Positions 1 to 5,791 of a DNA stretch of 13,281 nt are shown piece after piece. Made by a program: the position numbers and the translations under genes. The stretch is taken from NCBI GenBank assembly GCA_002451435.1, contig DKCF01000105.1, forward strand, positions 685 through 13,965, given 5' to 3'. The notes beneath the pieces were generated by a model. That model searched no databases and was not told the origin of the DNA. It worked only from the letters and a program-made list of their open reading frames with translations. The stretch is from Bifidobacterium sp. UBA6881. GTDB taxonomy: Bacteria; Actinomycetota; Actinomycetes; Actinomycetales; Bifidobacteriaceae. Numbering within the stretch: the stretch's first letter is position 1; each line of letters starts with the position of its first letter.

Positions 1-320
<320 letters not shown>

Positions 321-353
321 GTGTTTGTCCTCCTGGACGTCTCGTAGTAATCA

Positions 354-373
354 GCCTTGAACTTAATCAAGGC
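354..373 (-). repeat. Small inverted repeat in the tuf leader
   Basis: GCCTTGA and TCAAGGC form a perfect 7-bp inverted repeat with a 6-base spacer. It lies about 20 bases upstream of the tuf Shine-Dalgarno sequence and just after the predicted tuf transcription start. It could fold at the 5' end of the tuf mRNA (a stabilising stem) or be a protein site. Function is unknown. Confidence 0.4.
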
Positions 374-382
374 ACTCGCTAC

Positions 383-412
383 ATTTTACTGGGTTTGACG
401 GGTTTGTGCCAC
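383..412 (-). promoter_or_regulatory. Probable tuf promoter
   Basis: Read on the minus strand, GTGGCA (407-412, 4 of 6 matches to the -35 consensus) and TAAAAT (383-388, 5 of 6 matches to the -10) are 18 bases apart. This gives a leader of roughly 55 bases before the tuf ATG. The position after the fusA-tuf hairpin suits a promoter that supplies extra tuf mRNA. It is predicted by eye only. Confidence 0.5.
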
Positions 413-425
413 TTTGGAGCCCGAA

Positions 426-461
426 CCCAGTCAGCGCTACAGAATACTAGCGCCGACTGGG
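426..461 (-). terminator. 14-bp hairpin between fusA and tuf (terminator or processing site)
   Basis: The arms CCCAGTCGGCGCTA and TAGCGCTGACTGGG (minus-strand sense) pair over 14 bp around an 8-base loop. The single non-Watson-Crick position is G-U when transcribed in the fusA-to-tuf direction and A-C in the other, so the structure belongs to the minus-strand transcript. No U-run follows. It may therefore be a U-less actinobacterial terminator, a partial attenuator, or an RNase processing site that sets the EF-G to EF-Tu ratio. Confidence 0.6.
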
Positions 462-490
462 GACAGTTTCCAATGCGGCTGCGGCGCGTG

Positions 491-2620
491 TCACTCGCCG
501 CGCTGGGCCTTGATGATCTCCTCGGAGACGTTCTTCGGAACCTCTGCGTAGGAGTCCATCTGCATGGTGAACATTGCGCGGCCCTGGGTCTTGGAACGAA
601 GATCGCCGATGTAACCGAACATCTCGGACAGCGGGACCTTGGCGTCGATGACCTTGACACCGGTGGAGTCGGTCATGGACTGGATGGAACCACGACGGGC
701 GTTGATGTCGCCCATCACGTCGCCCATGTACTCTTCCGGCGTACGCACTTCCACGGCCATGATCGGCTCGAGGATGACCGGCTTGGCCTTCGGGGCAGCT
801 TCCTTGAAGCACATGGAACCTGCGATCTTGAAGGCCATTTCGGAGGAATCGACATCGTGGGTCTGGCCATCGGTGACGGTCGCCTTGACGCCGACCACCG
901 GGAAGCCGGCGAGGACGCCGGATTCCATGGCTTCCTGCACACCAGCATCGATGGAAGGAATGAATTCCTTGGTGATGTGGCCGCCGGTGACCTCGTTGAC
1001 GAACTCGTAGGTCTCGCCGTTCTCGGTGTCGAGCGGCTCGAAGTTCATCAGGACCTTTGCGAACTGGCCGGAACCACCGGTCTGCTTCTTGTGCGTGTAT
1101 TCCTGGTTCATGACGGCCTTGCGGATCGTCTCGCGGTATGCAACCTGCGGGTTACCGACGTTGCACTCCACCTTGAACTCACGACGCATACGGTCGACGA
1201 TGATGTCGAGCTGCAGCTCGCCCATGCCGGAGATCAGGGTCTGGCCGGATTCCTCATCGGTCTTCACCTGGAAGGTCGGATCCTCGTCGGAGAGCTTCGC
1301 CAGAGCGATGCTCATCTTCTCCTGATCGGCCTTGGTCTTCGGCTCCACGGCCACCTCGATCACCGGATCGGGGAAGGTCATGGACTCGAGGGAGATCGGA
1401 GCCTTCTCATCGCACAGGGTGTCACCGGTGGTGATGTTCTTCAGACCCACGAAGGTGTAGATGTTGCCGGCTTCGGCGGCATCCACCGGGTTCTCCTTGT
1501 CGGCGTGCATCTGGAAGATCTTGCCGACGCGTTCCTTCTTGCCCTTGGTGGAATCGAGCACGTTGTCGCCCGGCTTCACGGAACCGGAGTAGACGCGCAC
1601 GAACACGAGCTTGCCGTAGAACGGGTGGGTGGAGATCTTGAAGACCAGTGCGGAGAACGGGTCGTCGACGGTCGGCTTGCGGTCGATCTCGACGGACTCG
1701 TCGGCCGGGTCGAAGCCGACGATGGACGGAACGTCCTCCGGGCTCGGCAGGTAGTCGACGACGGCGTCCAGCATCGGCTGCACACCCTTGTCCTTGAAGG
1801 CGGAGCCGCAGAGCACCGGGTAGGCCTCACGGCTGATGGTGAGCTTGCGGATGCCCGCGCGGATCTCTTCCTCGGTCAGTTCGCCGGATTCGAGGTACTT
1901 CTCGAGCAGCTCCTCGTCGGATTCCGCGACCTGGTCGAGCAGCTCGGAACGGTACTGCTCAGCCTTGTCCTGCAGGTCGGCCGGGATGTCAACGGTGTCG
2001 TAGTGGGCACCCATATCGTCCTTGACGTCGTTCCAGACGTAGGCCTTCATACGGATCAGGTCGACGACGCCGGCGAAGTCGTTCTCAGCGCCGATCGGCA
2101 GCTGCACGACGAGCGGGGTGGCGCCCAGCTTCTTCTTGATGGTGTCGACGGAGTAGTAGAAGTCGGCGCCGAGCTTATCCATCTTGTTGATGAAGCAGAT
2201 ACGCGGAACGCCGTACTTGTCGGCCTGGCGCCACACGGTTTCGGACTGCGGCTCCACGCCTTCCTTGCCATCGAACACGGCCACAGCACCGTCGAGCACT
2301 CGCAGGGAGCGCTCCACCTCGGCCGTGAAGTCCACGTGGCCAGGGGTATCGATGATGTTGATCTGGAACTTGTCCTTCACGTCGTGCGTCTGACGGTTCC
2401 AGAAGCAGGTGGTGGCGGCGGACTGAATGGTGATGCCGCGCTCCTGCTCCTGCGCCATGAAGTCCATCGTCGAGGCGCCATCGTGGGTCTCGCCGATCTT
2501 GTAGTTCTTGCCGGTGTAGTACAGGATACGTTCGGTGGTGGTGGTCTTACCAGCATCGATGTGAGCCATGATACCGATGTTACGGATCTGGTTCAGATTA
2601 GTAAGCACGTCTAGTGCCAT
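491..2620 (-). CDS. fusA: Elongation factor G
   Basis: EF-G is the 709-residue translocation GTPase; with ribosome recycling factor it also splits ribosomes after termination. The G1 loop AHIDAGKT is at residues 19-26, switch I carries ERGITI, the G3 motif DTPGH is at 91-95 and the G4 motif NKMD at 145-148. Domain IV contains [11 protein letters not shown], and domain V shows [22 protein letters not shown] followed by a normal C-terminus. Length is usual for bacterial EF-G (about 700). The ATG follows AAGGAA at a 5-base spacing. It lies 30 bases after rpsG, with no terminator between, so the two are co-transcribed. The gene is intact. Confidence 0.99.
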   Translation of the reverse strand: MALDVLTNLNQIRNIGIMAHIDAGKTTTTERILYYTGKNYKIGETHDGASTMDFMAQEQERGITIQSAATTCFWNRQTHDVKDKFQINIIDTPGHVDFTAEVERSLRVLDGAVAVFDGKEGVEPQSETVWRQADKYGVPRICFINKMDKLGADFYYSVDTIKKKLGATPLVVQLPIGAENDFAGVVDLIRMKAYVWNDVKDDMGAHYDTVDIPADLQDKAEQYRSELLDQVAESDEELLEKYLESGELTEEEIRAGIRKLTISREAYPVLCGSAFKDKGVQPMLDAVVDYLPSPEDVPSIVGFDPADESVEIDRKPTVDDPFSALVFKISTHPFYGKLVFVRVYSGSVKPGDNVLDSTKGKKERVGKIFQMHADKENPVDAAEAGNIYTFVGLKNITTGDTLCDEKAPISLESMTFPDPVIEVAVEPKTKADQEKMSIALAKLSDEDPTFQVKTDEESGQTLISGMGELQLDIIVDRMRREFKVECNVGNPQVAYRETIRKAVMNQEYTHKKQTGGSGQFAKVLMNFEPLDTENGETYEFVNEVTGGHITKEFIPSIDAGVQEAMESGVLAGFPVVGVKATVTDGQTHDVDSSEMAFKIAGSMCFKEAAPKAKPVILEPIMAVEVRTPEEYMGDVMGDINARRGSIQSMTDSTGVKVIDAKVPLSEMFGYIGDLRSKTQGRAMFTMQMDSYAEVPKNVSEEIIKAQRGE

Positions 2621-2650
2621 GAGTGTTCCTTAACTCTCGTTCTTGACTAA

Positions 2651-3121
2651 TTACCAGCGGTAATGAGCGAAGGCCTTGTTGGCCTCTGCCATCTTATGAG
2701 TATCCTCGCGACGCTTGACAGAAGCGCCGAGACCGTTGGAGGCGTCGAGGATTTCGTTGGCCAGACGCTCGGCCATGGTCTTCTCACGACGAGCGCGGGA
2801 GAAATCGGTCAGCCAGCGCAGGGACAGGGTGTTCGCGCGAGCGGGCTTGACCTCGACCGGGACCTGGTAGGTGGCGCCACCGACACGGCGGGAACGCACC
2901 TCGAGGGACGGGCGGATGTTGTCGAGAGCGCGCTTCAGAACGGCCACCGGCTCCTGATCGGTCTTTTCCTTGACCATATCGAGAGCGGAGTAGACGATGT
3001 CTTCGGCGATCGACTTCTTGCCGTCGAGCAGAATCTTGTTGATGAGCTGTGCCACAACGGTGGAACCGTAGATCGGATCCGGCAGCAGCTGATGCTTCTT
3101 GGAAGGTCCTTTACGTGACAT
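2651..3121 (-). CDS. rpsG: 30S ribosomal protein S7
   Basis: This 156-residue protein has the standard bacterial S7 length. S7 organises the 3' major domain (head) of 16S rRNA and lies near the E site. It starts [20 protein letters not shown] and carries the S7 signature [20 protein letters not shown] at about residues 15-35. It ends in the conserved [11 protein letters not shown] region. Only 5 bases separate its ATG from the rpsL stop, and its ribosome binding region overlaps the end of rpsL, so translation is probably coupled. In E. coli S7 is the translational repressor of the str operon; whether that holds here cannot be seen. Confidence 0.99.
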   Translation of the reverse strand: MSRKGPSKKHQLLPDPIYGSTVVAQLINKILLDGKKSIAEDIVYSALDMVKEKTDQEPVAVLKRALDNIRPSLEVRSRRVGGATYQVPVEVKPARANTLSLRWLTDFSRARREKTMAERLANEILDASNGLGASVKRREDTHKMAEANKAFAHYRW

Positions 3122-3126
3122 ATCTC

Positions 3127-3498
3127 TTACTTCGCCTTCTTTGCTCCGTACAGGGAACGACCCTGCTTGCGGTCCTTAACGCCCTGGGTATCGAGGGCAC
3201 CACGCACGATGTGGTAACGCACACCCGGCAGATCCTTGACACGGCCGCCGCGCACGAGCACGATGGAGTGCTCCTGCAGGTTGTGGCCTTCGCCCGGGAT
3301 GTAAGCGGTGACTTCCACACCGGAGCTCAGGCGCACACGGGCGACCTTACGCAGTGCGGAGTTCGGCTTCTTCGGGGTGGTGGTGTAAACACGGGTGCAC
3401 ACGCCGCGGCGCAGCGGGCTTCCCTTCAGTGCCAAAGTCTTGGACTTCTTCGGCTTTGCCTGACGTCCCTTGCGGACGAGCTGTTCAATAGTAGGCAA
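3127..3498 (-). CDS. rpsL: 30S ribosomal protein S12, TTG start
   Basis: S12 (123 residues) sits at the decoding centre and controls accuracy. The sequence starts [20 protein letters not shown] and contains the decoding loop [14 protein letters not shown] and the loop [14 protein letters not shown]43 and K88, the residues whose changes give streptomycin resistance in other bacteria, are the wild-type lysines, so nothing here predicts resistance. D89 is the position that RimO methylthiolates in E. coli. The start codon is TTG (3496-3498). No ATG or GTG lies in frame nearby, and GGAG is placed 8 bases upstream, so the TTG start is well supported. It is the first gene of the str operon. Confidence 0.98.
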   Translation of the reverse strand: MPTIEQLVRKGRQAKPKKSKTLALKGSPLRRGVCTRVYTTTPKKPNSALRKVARVRLSSGVEVTAYIPGEGHNLQEHSIVLVRGGRVKDLPGVRYHIVRGALDTQGVKDRKQGRSLYGAKKAK

Positions 3499-3510
3499 CT
3501 TGAATTCTCC

Positions 3511-3576
3511 GATTCAGTGATTTCTTTTGTCTTCGTGTGACCGCCGCACCGCGCCCACACCCCATGACACTGAATC
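3511..3576 (-). promoter_or_regulatory. Long-range inverted repeat at the rpsL ribosome binding site
   Basis: GATTCAGTG (3568-3576 in minus-strand sense) and CACTGAATC (3511-3519) are perfect 9-bp complements separated by 48 bases. The second arm touches the rpsL Shine-Dalgarno GGAG (3507-3510) with no gap. In the mRNA the pair could close a large stem whose foot lies on the ribosome binding site, a layout that suits translational control of rpsL. The repeat itself is seen directly; its role is inferred. Confidence 0.5.
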
Positions 3577-3657
3577 ATGAAGATAGCCACAGTCCACCGG
3601 CCCGATGGCCCGTCCCTCTCTCACCGCCGCATTGCTGCGCGTGATGCAGTCGAGTTC

Positions 3658-3669
3658 TGGGATATCCCA
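3658..3669. repeat. 12-bp perfect palindrome TGGGATATCCCA
   Basis: TGGGATATCCCA reads the same on both strands. It lies in the predicted rpsL leader, about 50 bases after the proposed start of the proximal promoter. It could be a site for a dimeric regulator. A chance palindrome of this size in 13 kb is not impossible. Confidence 0.3.
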
Positions 3670-3718
3670 ACCCGCACGCCTGTCACATAAGGCATGCCGT
3701 TGGCACACACGGATTACA

Positions 3719-3747
3719 AGTATACGAATGCCGCGGACAACTTCCAA
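3719..3747 (-). promoter_or_regulatory. Probable proximal promoter of the str operon
   Basis: On the minus strand TTGGAA (3742-3747, 4 of 6) and TATACT (3719-3724, 5 of 6) are 17 bases apart, the ideal spacing for the main sigma factor. Transcription would begin near 3712 and give an rpsL leader of about 210 bases. The motif ATGCCG or its complement occurs four times around it (3694, 3729, 3748, 3761). The last two form an inverted repeat with a 7-base gap right next to the -35. Confidence 0.55.
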
Positions 3748-3791
3748 ATGCCGTGTCGCGCGGCATCTCACCCAAAACCGATTCCGCATAA

Positions 3792-3826
3792 CGAACGGCC
3801 CGACGGTCGAACCGCCGGGCCGTTCG
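3792..3826 (-). terminator. 16-bp GC-rich terminator-like hairpin
   Basis: CGAACGGCCCGGCGGT and ACCGTCGGGCCGTTCG (minus-strand sense) pair along 16 bp around a 3-base loop. The one irregular pair is G-U on the minus strand and A-C on the plus strand, so a minus-strand transcript is favoured. The bases after it (TTATGCGG) are not a U-run. It lies between the two promoter-like sites upstream of rpsL. It could end a transcript from the distal one or insulate the operon. Confidence 0.6.
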
Positions 3827-4062
3827 CCTGGGGAAGGAGGTCCCAAATCCATCTCACGCGCCGCCTTGCGCGTCTTCATCATCCATGCATCTTGCATCTT
3901 GTTATGCTTTGCGGCCCGGCGCCATCGCCGTATTTCCTCATCGCCGCCATCTCGAATCGCTTATTCAGTTATATCCCGAAGGCGTTGCATCCGCAGATCC
4001 AAGACCCGAGACGCTTCGTTGCGACCTGGTGAACACTCATCCGATCCACAACTCCGGCCTTC
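3792..4062 (-). ncRNA. Candidate small RNA with a CCTCCT (anti-Shine-Dalgarno) loop
   Basis: If transcription starts after the TATACT at 4069-4074 and stops at the 3792-3826 hairpin, the product would be about 270 nt and non-coding. Its 3' end would hold three consecutive hairpins. The first has arms ACGCGC/GCGCGT (3856-3873), the second GGGA/TCCC with the loop CCTCCT (3831-3844), and the last is the 16-bp stem. CCUCCU is complementary to the Shine-Dalgarno core AGGAGG. C-rich loops that pair with ribosome binding sites are known in small RNAs of Gram-positive bacteria. The boundaries and the transcript itself are inferred; it may instead be an upstream part of the str leader. Confidence 0.3.
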
Positions 4063-4068
4063 GTTTAC

Positions 4069-4100
4069 AGTATATCCAAAACGAACAGACGACACGTCAA
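4069..4100 (-). promoter_or_regulatory. Distal promoter-like element with long spacer
   Basis: TTGACG (4095-4100, minus sense; 5 of 6) and TATACT (4069-4074; 5 of 6) are separated by 20 bases, longer than the usual 16-19. One copy of a 13-bp direct repeat (4077-4089) fills the spacer. Long spacers are typical of promoters that need a DNA-distorting activator such as a MerR-family protein, but no dyad is obvious here. It may also be inactive. Confidence 0.35.
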
Positions 4101-4159
4101 GAAAGCCATCAAATCCCAATAATTCCAAGGTTTTTGCAGTCTCACTCAAAACGAACAGA
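4077..4159. repeat. Two 13-bp direct repeats CAAAACGAACAGA
   Basis: CAAAACGAACAGA occurs at 4077-4089 and, identically, at 4147-4159, 70 bases apart. On the minus strand both copies (TCTGTTCGTTTTG) are followed at near-equal distance by ACTG and AAA, so the similarity extends to nearly 30 bases with small gaps. One copy lies between the -35 and -10 of the distal promoter-like element. They may be operator sites for one regulator or the remains of a local duplication. Confidence 0.5.
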
Positions 4160-4179
4160 ACATTACCACACACCGTAAA

Positions 4180-4231
4180 AATCAATCAAAAACAAACAAT
4201 CCCTGAATCGTCATGTGCGATTCAGGGATTG
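4180..4231 (-). terminator. Rho-independent terminator of the BASS transporter gene
   Basis: A perfect 14-bp stem (CAATCCCTGAATCG with CGATTCAGGGATTG) and a 7-base loop lie at 4197-4231, shortly after the transporter stop codon. On the minus strand it is followed by TTTGTTTTTGATTGATTTTT. Stem plus T-rich tail make this the clearest terminator in the window. Confidence 0.93.
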
Positions 4232-4249
4232 CGCAAGCGTCAGCGGCGA

Positions 4250-5299
4250 TCAGTCGGAGACCGAAGACTCGACTTTCGGCTCGGCATTGGCGTCCACGGC
4301 CGCGGAGCCCTTCTCACCATTGCCGGAGTCCGGGTGAATCTGATGCTTGTCGTCATGGTTGCGCCACCAGCTCGACAGCACGGAACCGGAGATGTTGTGC
4401 CACACGCTGAAGAACGTCGACGGAACGGCCGCCAGCGGATTGGCCGCGAAGGAGCTCAACGCCAAAGTGGCGCCCAACGCGGAGTCCTGCATGCCGACCT
4501 CGAAGGTGATCGCCTTCTGCTGGGCGTAGCGGAAGCCCTTCGGATACACCTTGTACATGAGCTTGGAGAAGCCGAAACCAAGCGCGTATCCGCACAGGTT
4601 GTGGAGCATGACCACCGGGATGGCGAGCAGCGAGGAGGCCACGAACAGCTTCGGGCCATTGGCCGCGACCACCACGCCGATGATGAGCAGGATGGCCACC
4701 TGCGACACGATGGGCAGGGCCACCGTGACCTTCTCGATCTTCTCCTTGAAGATGGCGTGGCAGACCACACCCAAGGCGATCGGGAACAGCACCACCTTGA
4801 CGGCGTTGATGAACAGCGACTGCGCGGGCACGGTCACGTACTGGGAGGCGAGCCACTGCATCAGCAGAGGAATCATGAACGGCGCGCACAGCGTGGAAAG
4901 GATGCCGATGGACACATCCAGCGCCACATCGCCGCGGCTCAGATAGCTCATCACGTTGGAGGACGTGCCGGACGGGCAGCACCCGACCAGGATCACGCCG
5001 ACCGCAAGCGCGCCGTCGAGGCGGAAGATCCAGCACAGCAGCACGGCGACCAACGGCATGATCACGAAGTGCGCGACGGTGCCGACGATGACCATCAGAG
5101 GCTGGGTGAGGATGCGCTTGAAATCGTCAAGCGTCAGCGTCAGTCCCATGCCGAACAGCACGATTCCCAACATATATCCGGTGTATGCCTTGCCCCACAG
5201 GCTGGTCTGAGGCACGAAATAGTTGAACACCGCCCACACGATCACAATCGCGGTGAACCACTTGGTAAGCCAATCTCCAAATGCTTTGACCTTCTGCAT
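4250..5299 (-). CDS. Bile acid:sodium symporter (BASS) family transporter
   Basis: This 349-residue membrane protein has about eight to ten hydrophobic segments between residues 14 and 310 and a charged, probably disordered tail of about 40 residues. The family signature is GCCPSGTSSNVMSYLSRGD at residues 106-124, and the second ion-site motif is FEVGMQDSALG at 266-276. BASS proteins move bile acids, pantothenate precursors or other organic anions. A B. longum member named Ctr was described as a cholate exporter, and this gene could be its counterpart, but I cannot confirm that. Relative to the Neisseria ASBT structure, sodium-site positions S128 and T132 are D128 and G132, and the N after Q264 is D272. 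ATG at 5299 is chosen because GAAGAG lies just upstream and the hydrophobic part begins soon after. The open frame continues further upstream, but that part is antisense to other genes. It stands alone, with its own terminator. Confidence 0.93.
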   Translation of the reverse strand: MQKVKAFGDWLTKWFTAIVIVWAVFNYFVPQTSLWGKAYTGYMLGIVLFGMGLTLTLDDFKRILTQPLMVIVGTVAHFVIMPLVAVLLCWIFRLDGALAVGVILVGCCPSGTSSNVMSYLSRGDVALDVSIGILSTLCAPFMIPLLMQWLASQYVTVPAQSLFINAVKVVLFPIALGVVCHAIFKEKIEKVTVALPIVSQVAILLIIGVVVAANGPKLFVASSLLAIPVVMLHNLCGYALGFGFSKLMYKVYPKGFRYAQQKAITFEVGMQDSALGATLALSSFAANPLAAVPSTFFSVWHNISGSVLSSWWRNHDDKHQIHPDSGNGEKGSAAVDANAEPKVESSVSD

Positions 5300-5323
5300 G
5301 TATCTCTTCTTCGTTCCATTTAT

Positions 5324-5349
5324 GAGAAAAGGCCGGCTTGCGACCGACC
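5324..5349 (-). terminator. Terminator-like hairpin in the transporter leader (possible attenuator)
   Basis: On the minus strand GGTCGGT and GCCGGCC pair over 7 bp (two G-U pairs) around a 5-base loop, followed directly by TTTTCT. It ends about 25 bases before the transporter ATG. A promoter for this gene would have to lie upstream of it or squeeze in behind it, so the hairpin may control read-through. The stem is modest. Confidence 0.45.
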
Positions 5350-5382
5350 TCATTGCTTCATCTTTTGGATTGCGGCTACAAC

Positions 5383-5415
5383 CTACGCACCAGCAGGACG
5401 ACGGCACATGGTCAT
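5383..5415 (-). CDS. Possible 10-residue leader peptide MTMCRRPAGA
   Basis: A short frame of ten codons and TAG lies about 35 bases upstream of the terminator-like hairpin in the transporter leader. A cysteine and paired arginine codons followed by a terminator would suit ribosome-mediated attenuation. There is no Shine-Dalgarno sequence, so it would have to be leaderless, and the frame is short enough to arise by chance. Confidence 0.15.
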   Translation of the reverse strand: MTMCRRPAGA

Positions 5416-5578
5416 GTTCGCATGGTGAACATCGTTCGTCGGACGCGTTGCGGCTCCCGCGGACGTTTCCGACGGCCGTAGCGACGTCGGTTTCAGGCGC
5501 AATTCCTCGAATCGCGCTCCACGAATCCCCCGTCTCCCATCCGCAACACGCCGATAAGCGCTTTCCCCAAAAAACGTG

Positions 5579-5584
5579 TATAGT
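5579..5584 (+). promoter_or_regulatory. Probable -10 element of the tRNA-His promoter
   Basis: TATAGT (5 of 6) lies 36 bases before the first base of the tRNA, with TG directly in front. No good -35 is visible at 16-18 bases. Between it and the tRNA lie TGTTCA and TGAACA arms (5584-5589, 5613-5618) with an inner CTTCT/AGAAG stem, which could fold in the 5' part that RNase P removes. Confidence 0.45.
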
Positions 5585-5619
5585 GTTCATCCGTTGCGCT
5601 TCTACAGAAGTGTGAACAT

Positions 5620-5693
5620 GGTGGCTATAGCTCAGTTGGTAGAGCATCTGATTGTGGTTCAGAAGGTCGCGCGTTCGAGCCGCGTTAGCCACC
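5620..5693 (+). tRNA. tRNA-His (anticodon GTG)
   Basis: The sequence folds as a normal cloverleaf. The acceptor stem is GTGGCTA/TAGCCAC (5621-5627, 5686-5692), the D stem GCTC/GAGC, and the anticodon stem TCTGA/TCAGA around the loop TTGTGGT with anticodon GTG at 5654-5656. The T arm is GCGCG-TTCGAGC-CGCGT. The histidine identity pair is encoded: G-1 at 5620 faces discriminator C73 at 5693. The following bases are CCG, so the CCA end is not fully encoded and must be added by nucleotidyltransferase. The gene stands alone with its own terminator. Confidence 0.97.
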
Positions 5694-5698
5694 CCGGC

Positions 5699-5728
5699 AA
5701 AACCTCGGAAGCAATTCCGAGGTTTTTT
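5699..5728 (+). terminator. Rho-independent terminator of tRNA-His
   Basis: AAAACCTCGGAA and TTCCGAGGTTTT pair over 12 bp around a GCAA tetraloop, and the arm ends in a run of six T. It follows the tRNA 3' end by five bases and separates the tRNA from the aldolase gene. Confidence 0.95.
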
Positions 5729-5791
5729 GTTATCCATACCCATCTCATACGGCGTCGGCATCCGCGGACGCGATAGTACAAAGGATTCGGC

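Larger units (their letters stand above)
3499..4196. other. Gene-free region upstream of the str operon
   Basis: Between rpsL and the terminator of the BASS transporter lie about 700 bases in which no reading frame has a ribosome binding site, a plausible protein or codon bias like its neighbours. The open frames that cross it run through strong hairpins. The DNA is AT-rich near 4060-4196 and GC-rich elsewhere. It holds the regulatory elements listed separately: two promoter-like sites, direct repeats, three hairpins and the rpsL leader structure. Confidence 0.7.
5300..5619. other. Divergent intergenic region between BASS transporter and tRNA-His
   Basis: No protein gene is supported in these 320 bases. 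The left end holds the transporter leader with a terminator-like hairpin and a possible 10-codon frame. The right end holds a -10 element for the tRNA. The middle (about 5430-5550) shows nothing I can name, and I could not find a convincing promoter for the transporter. Confidence 0.65.

Noticed and set aside
3834..3841. AAGGAGGT on the plus strand as a ribosome binding site of a small gene
   Set aside because: No ATG, GTG or TTG follows at a usable distance; the nearest ATG is over 40 bases away. The sequence makes more sense as the loop of the minus-strand hairpin.
3514..3897. A 127-codon minus-strand frame upstream of rpsL
   Set aside because: It runs through the 16-bp hairpin, the probable promoter and the leader inverted repeat, lacks a ribosome binding site and resembles no protein I know.
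3887..3900. Tandem 7-bp repeat GCATCTT
   Set aside because: Only two units, no sign of a larger array; likely chance.
3961..4185. A 74-codon minus-strand frame between the transporter terminator and the hairpins
   Set aside because: Its start lies in the T-rich tail of the terminator and it has no ribosome binding site or recognisable domain.
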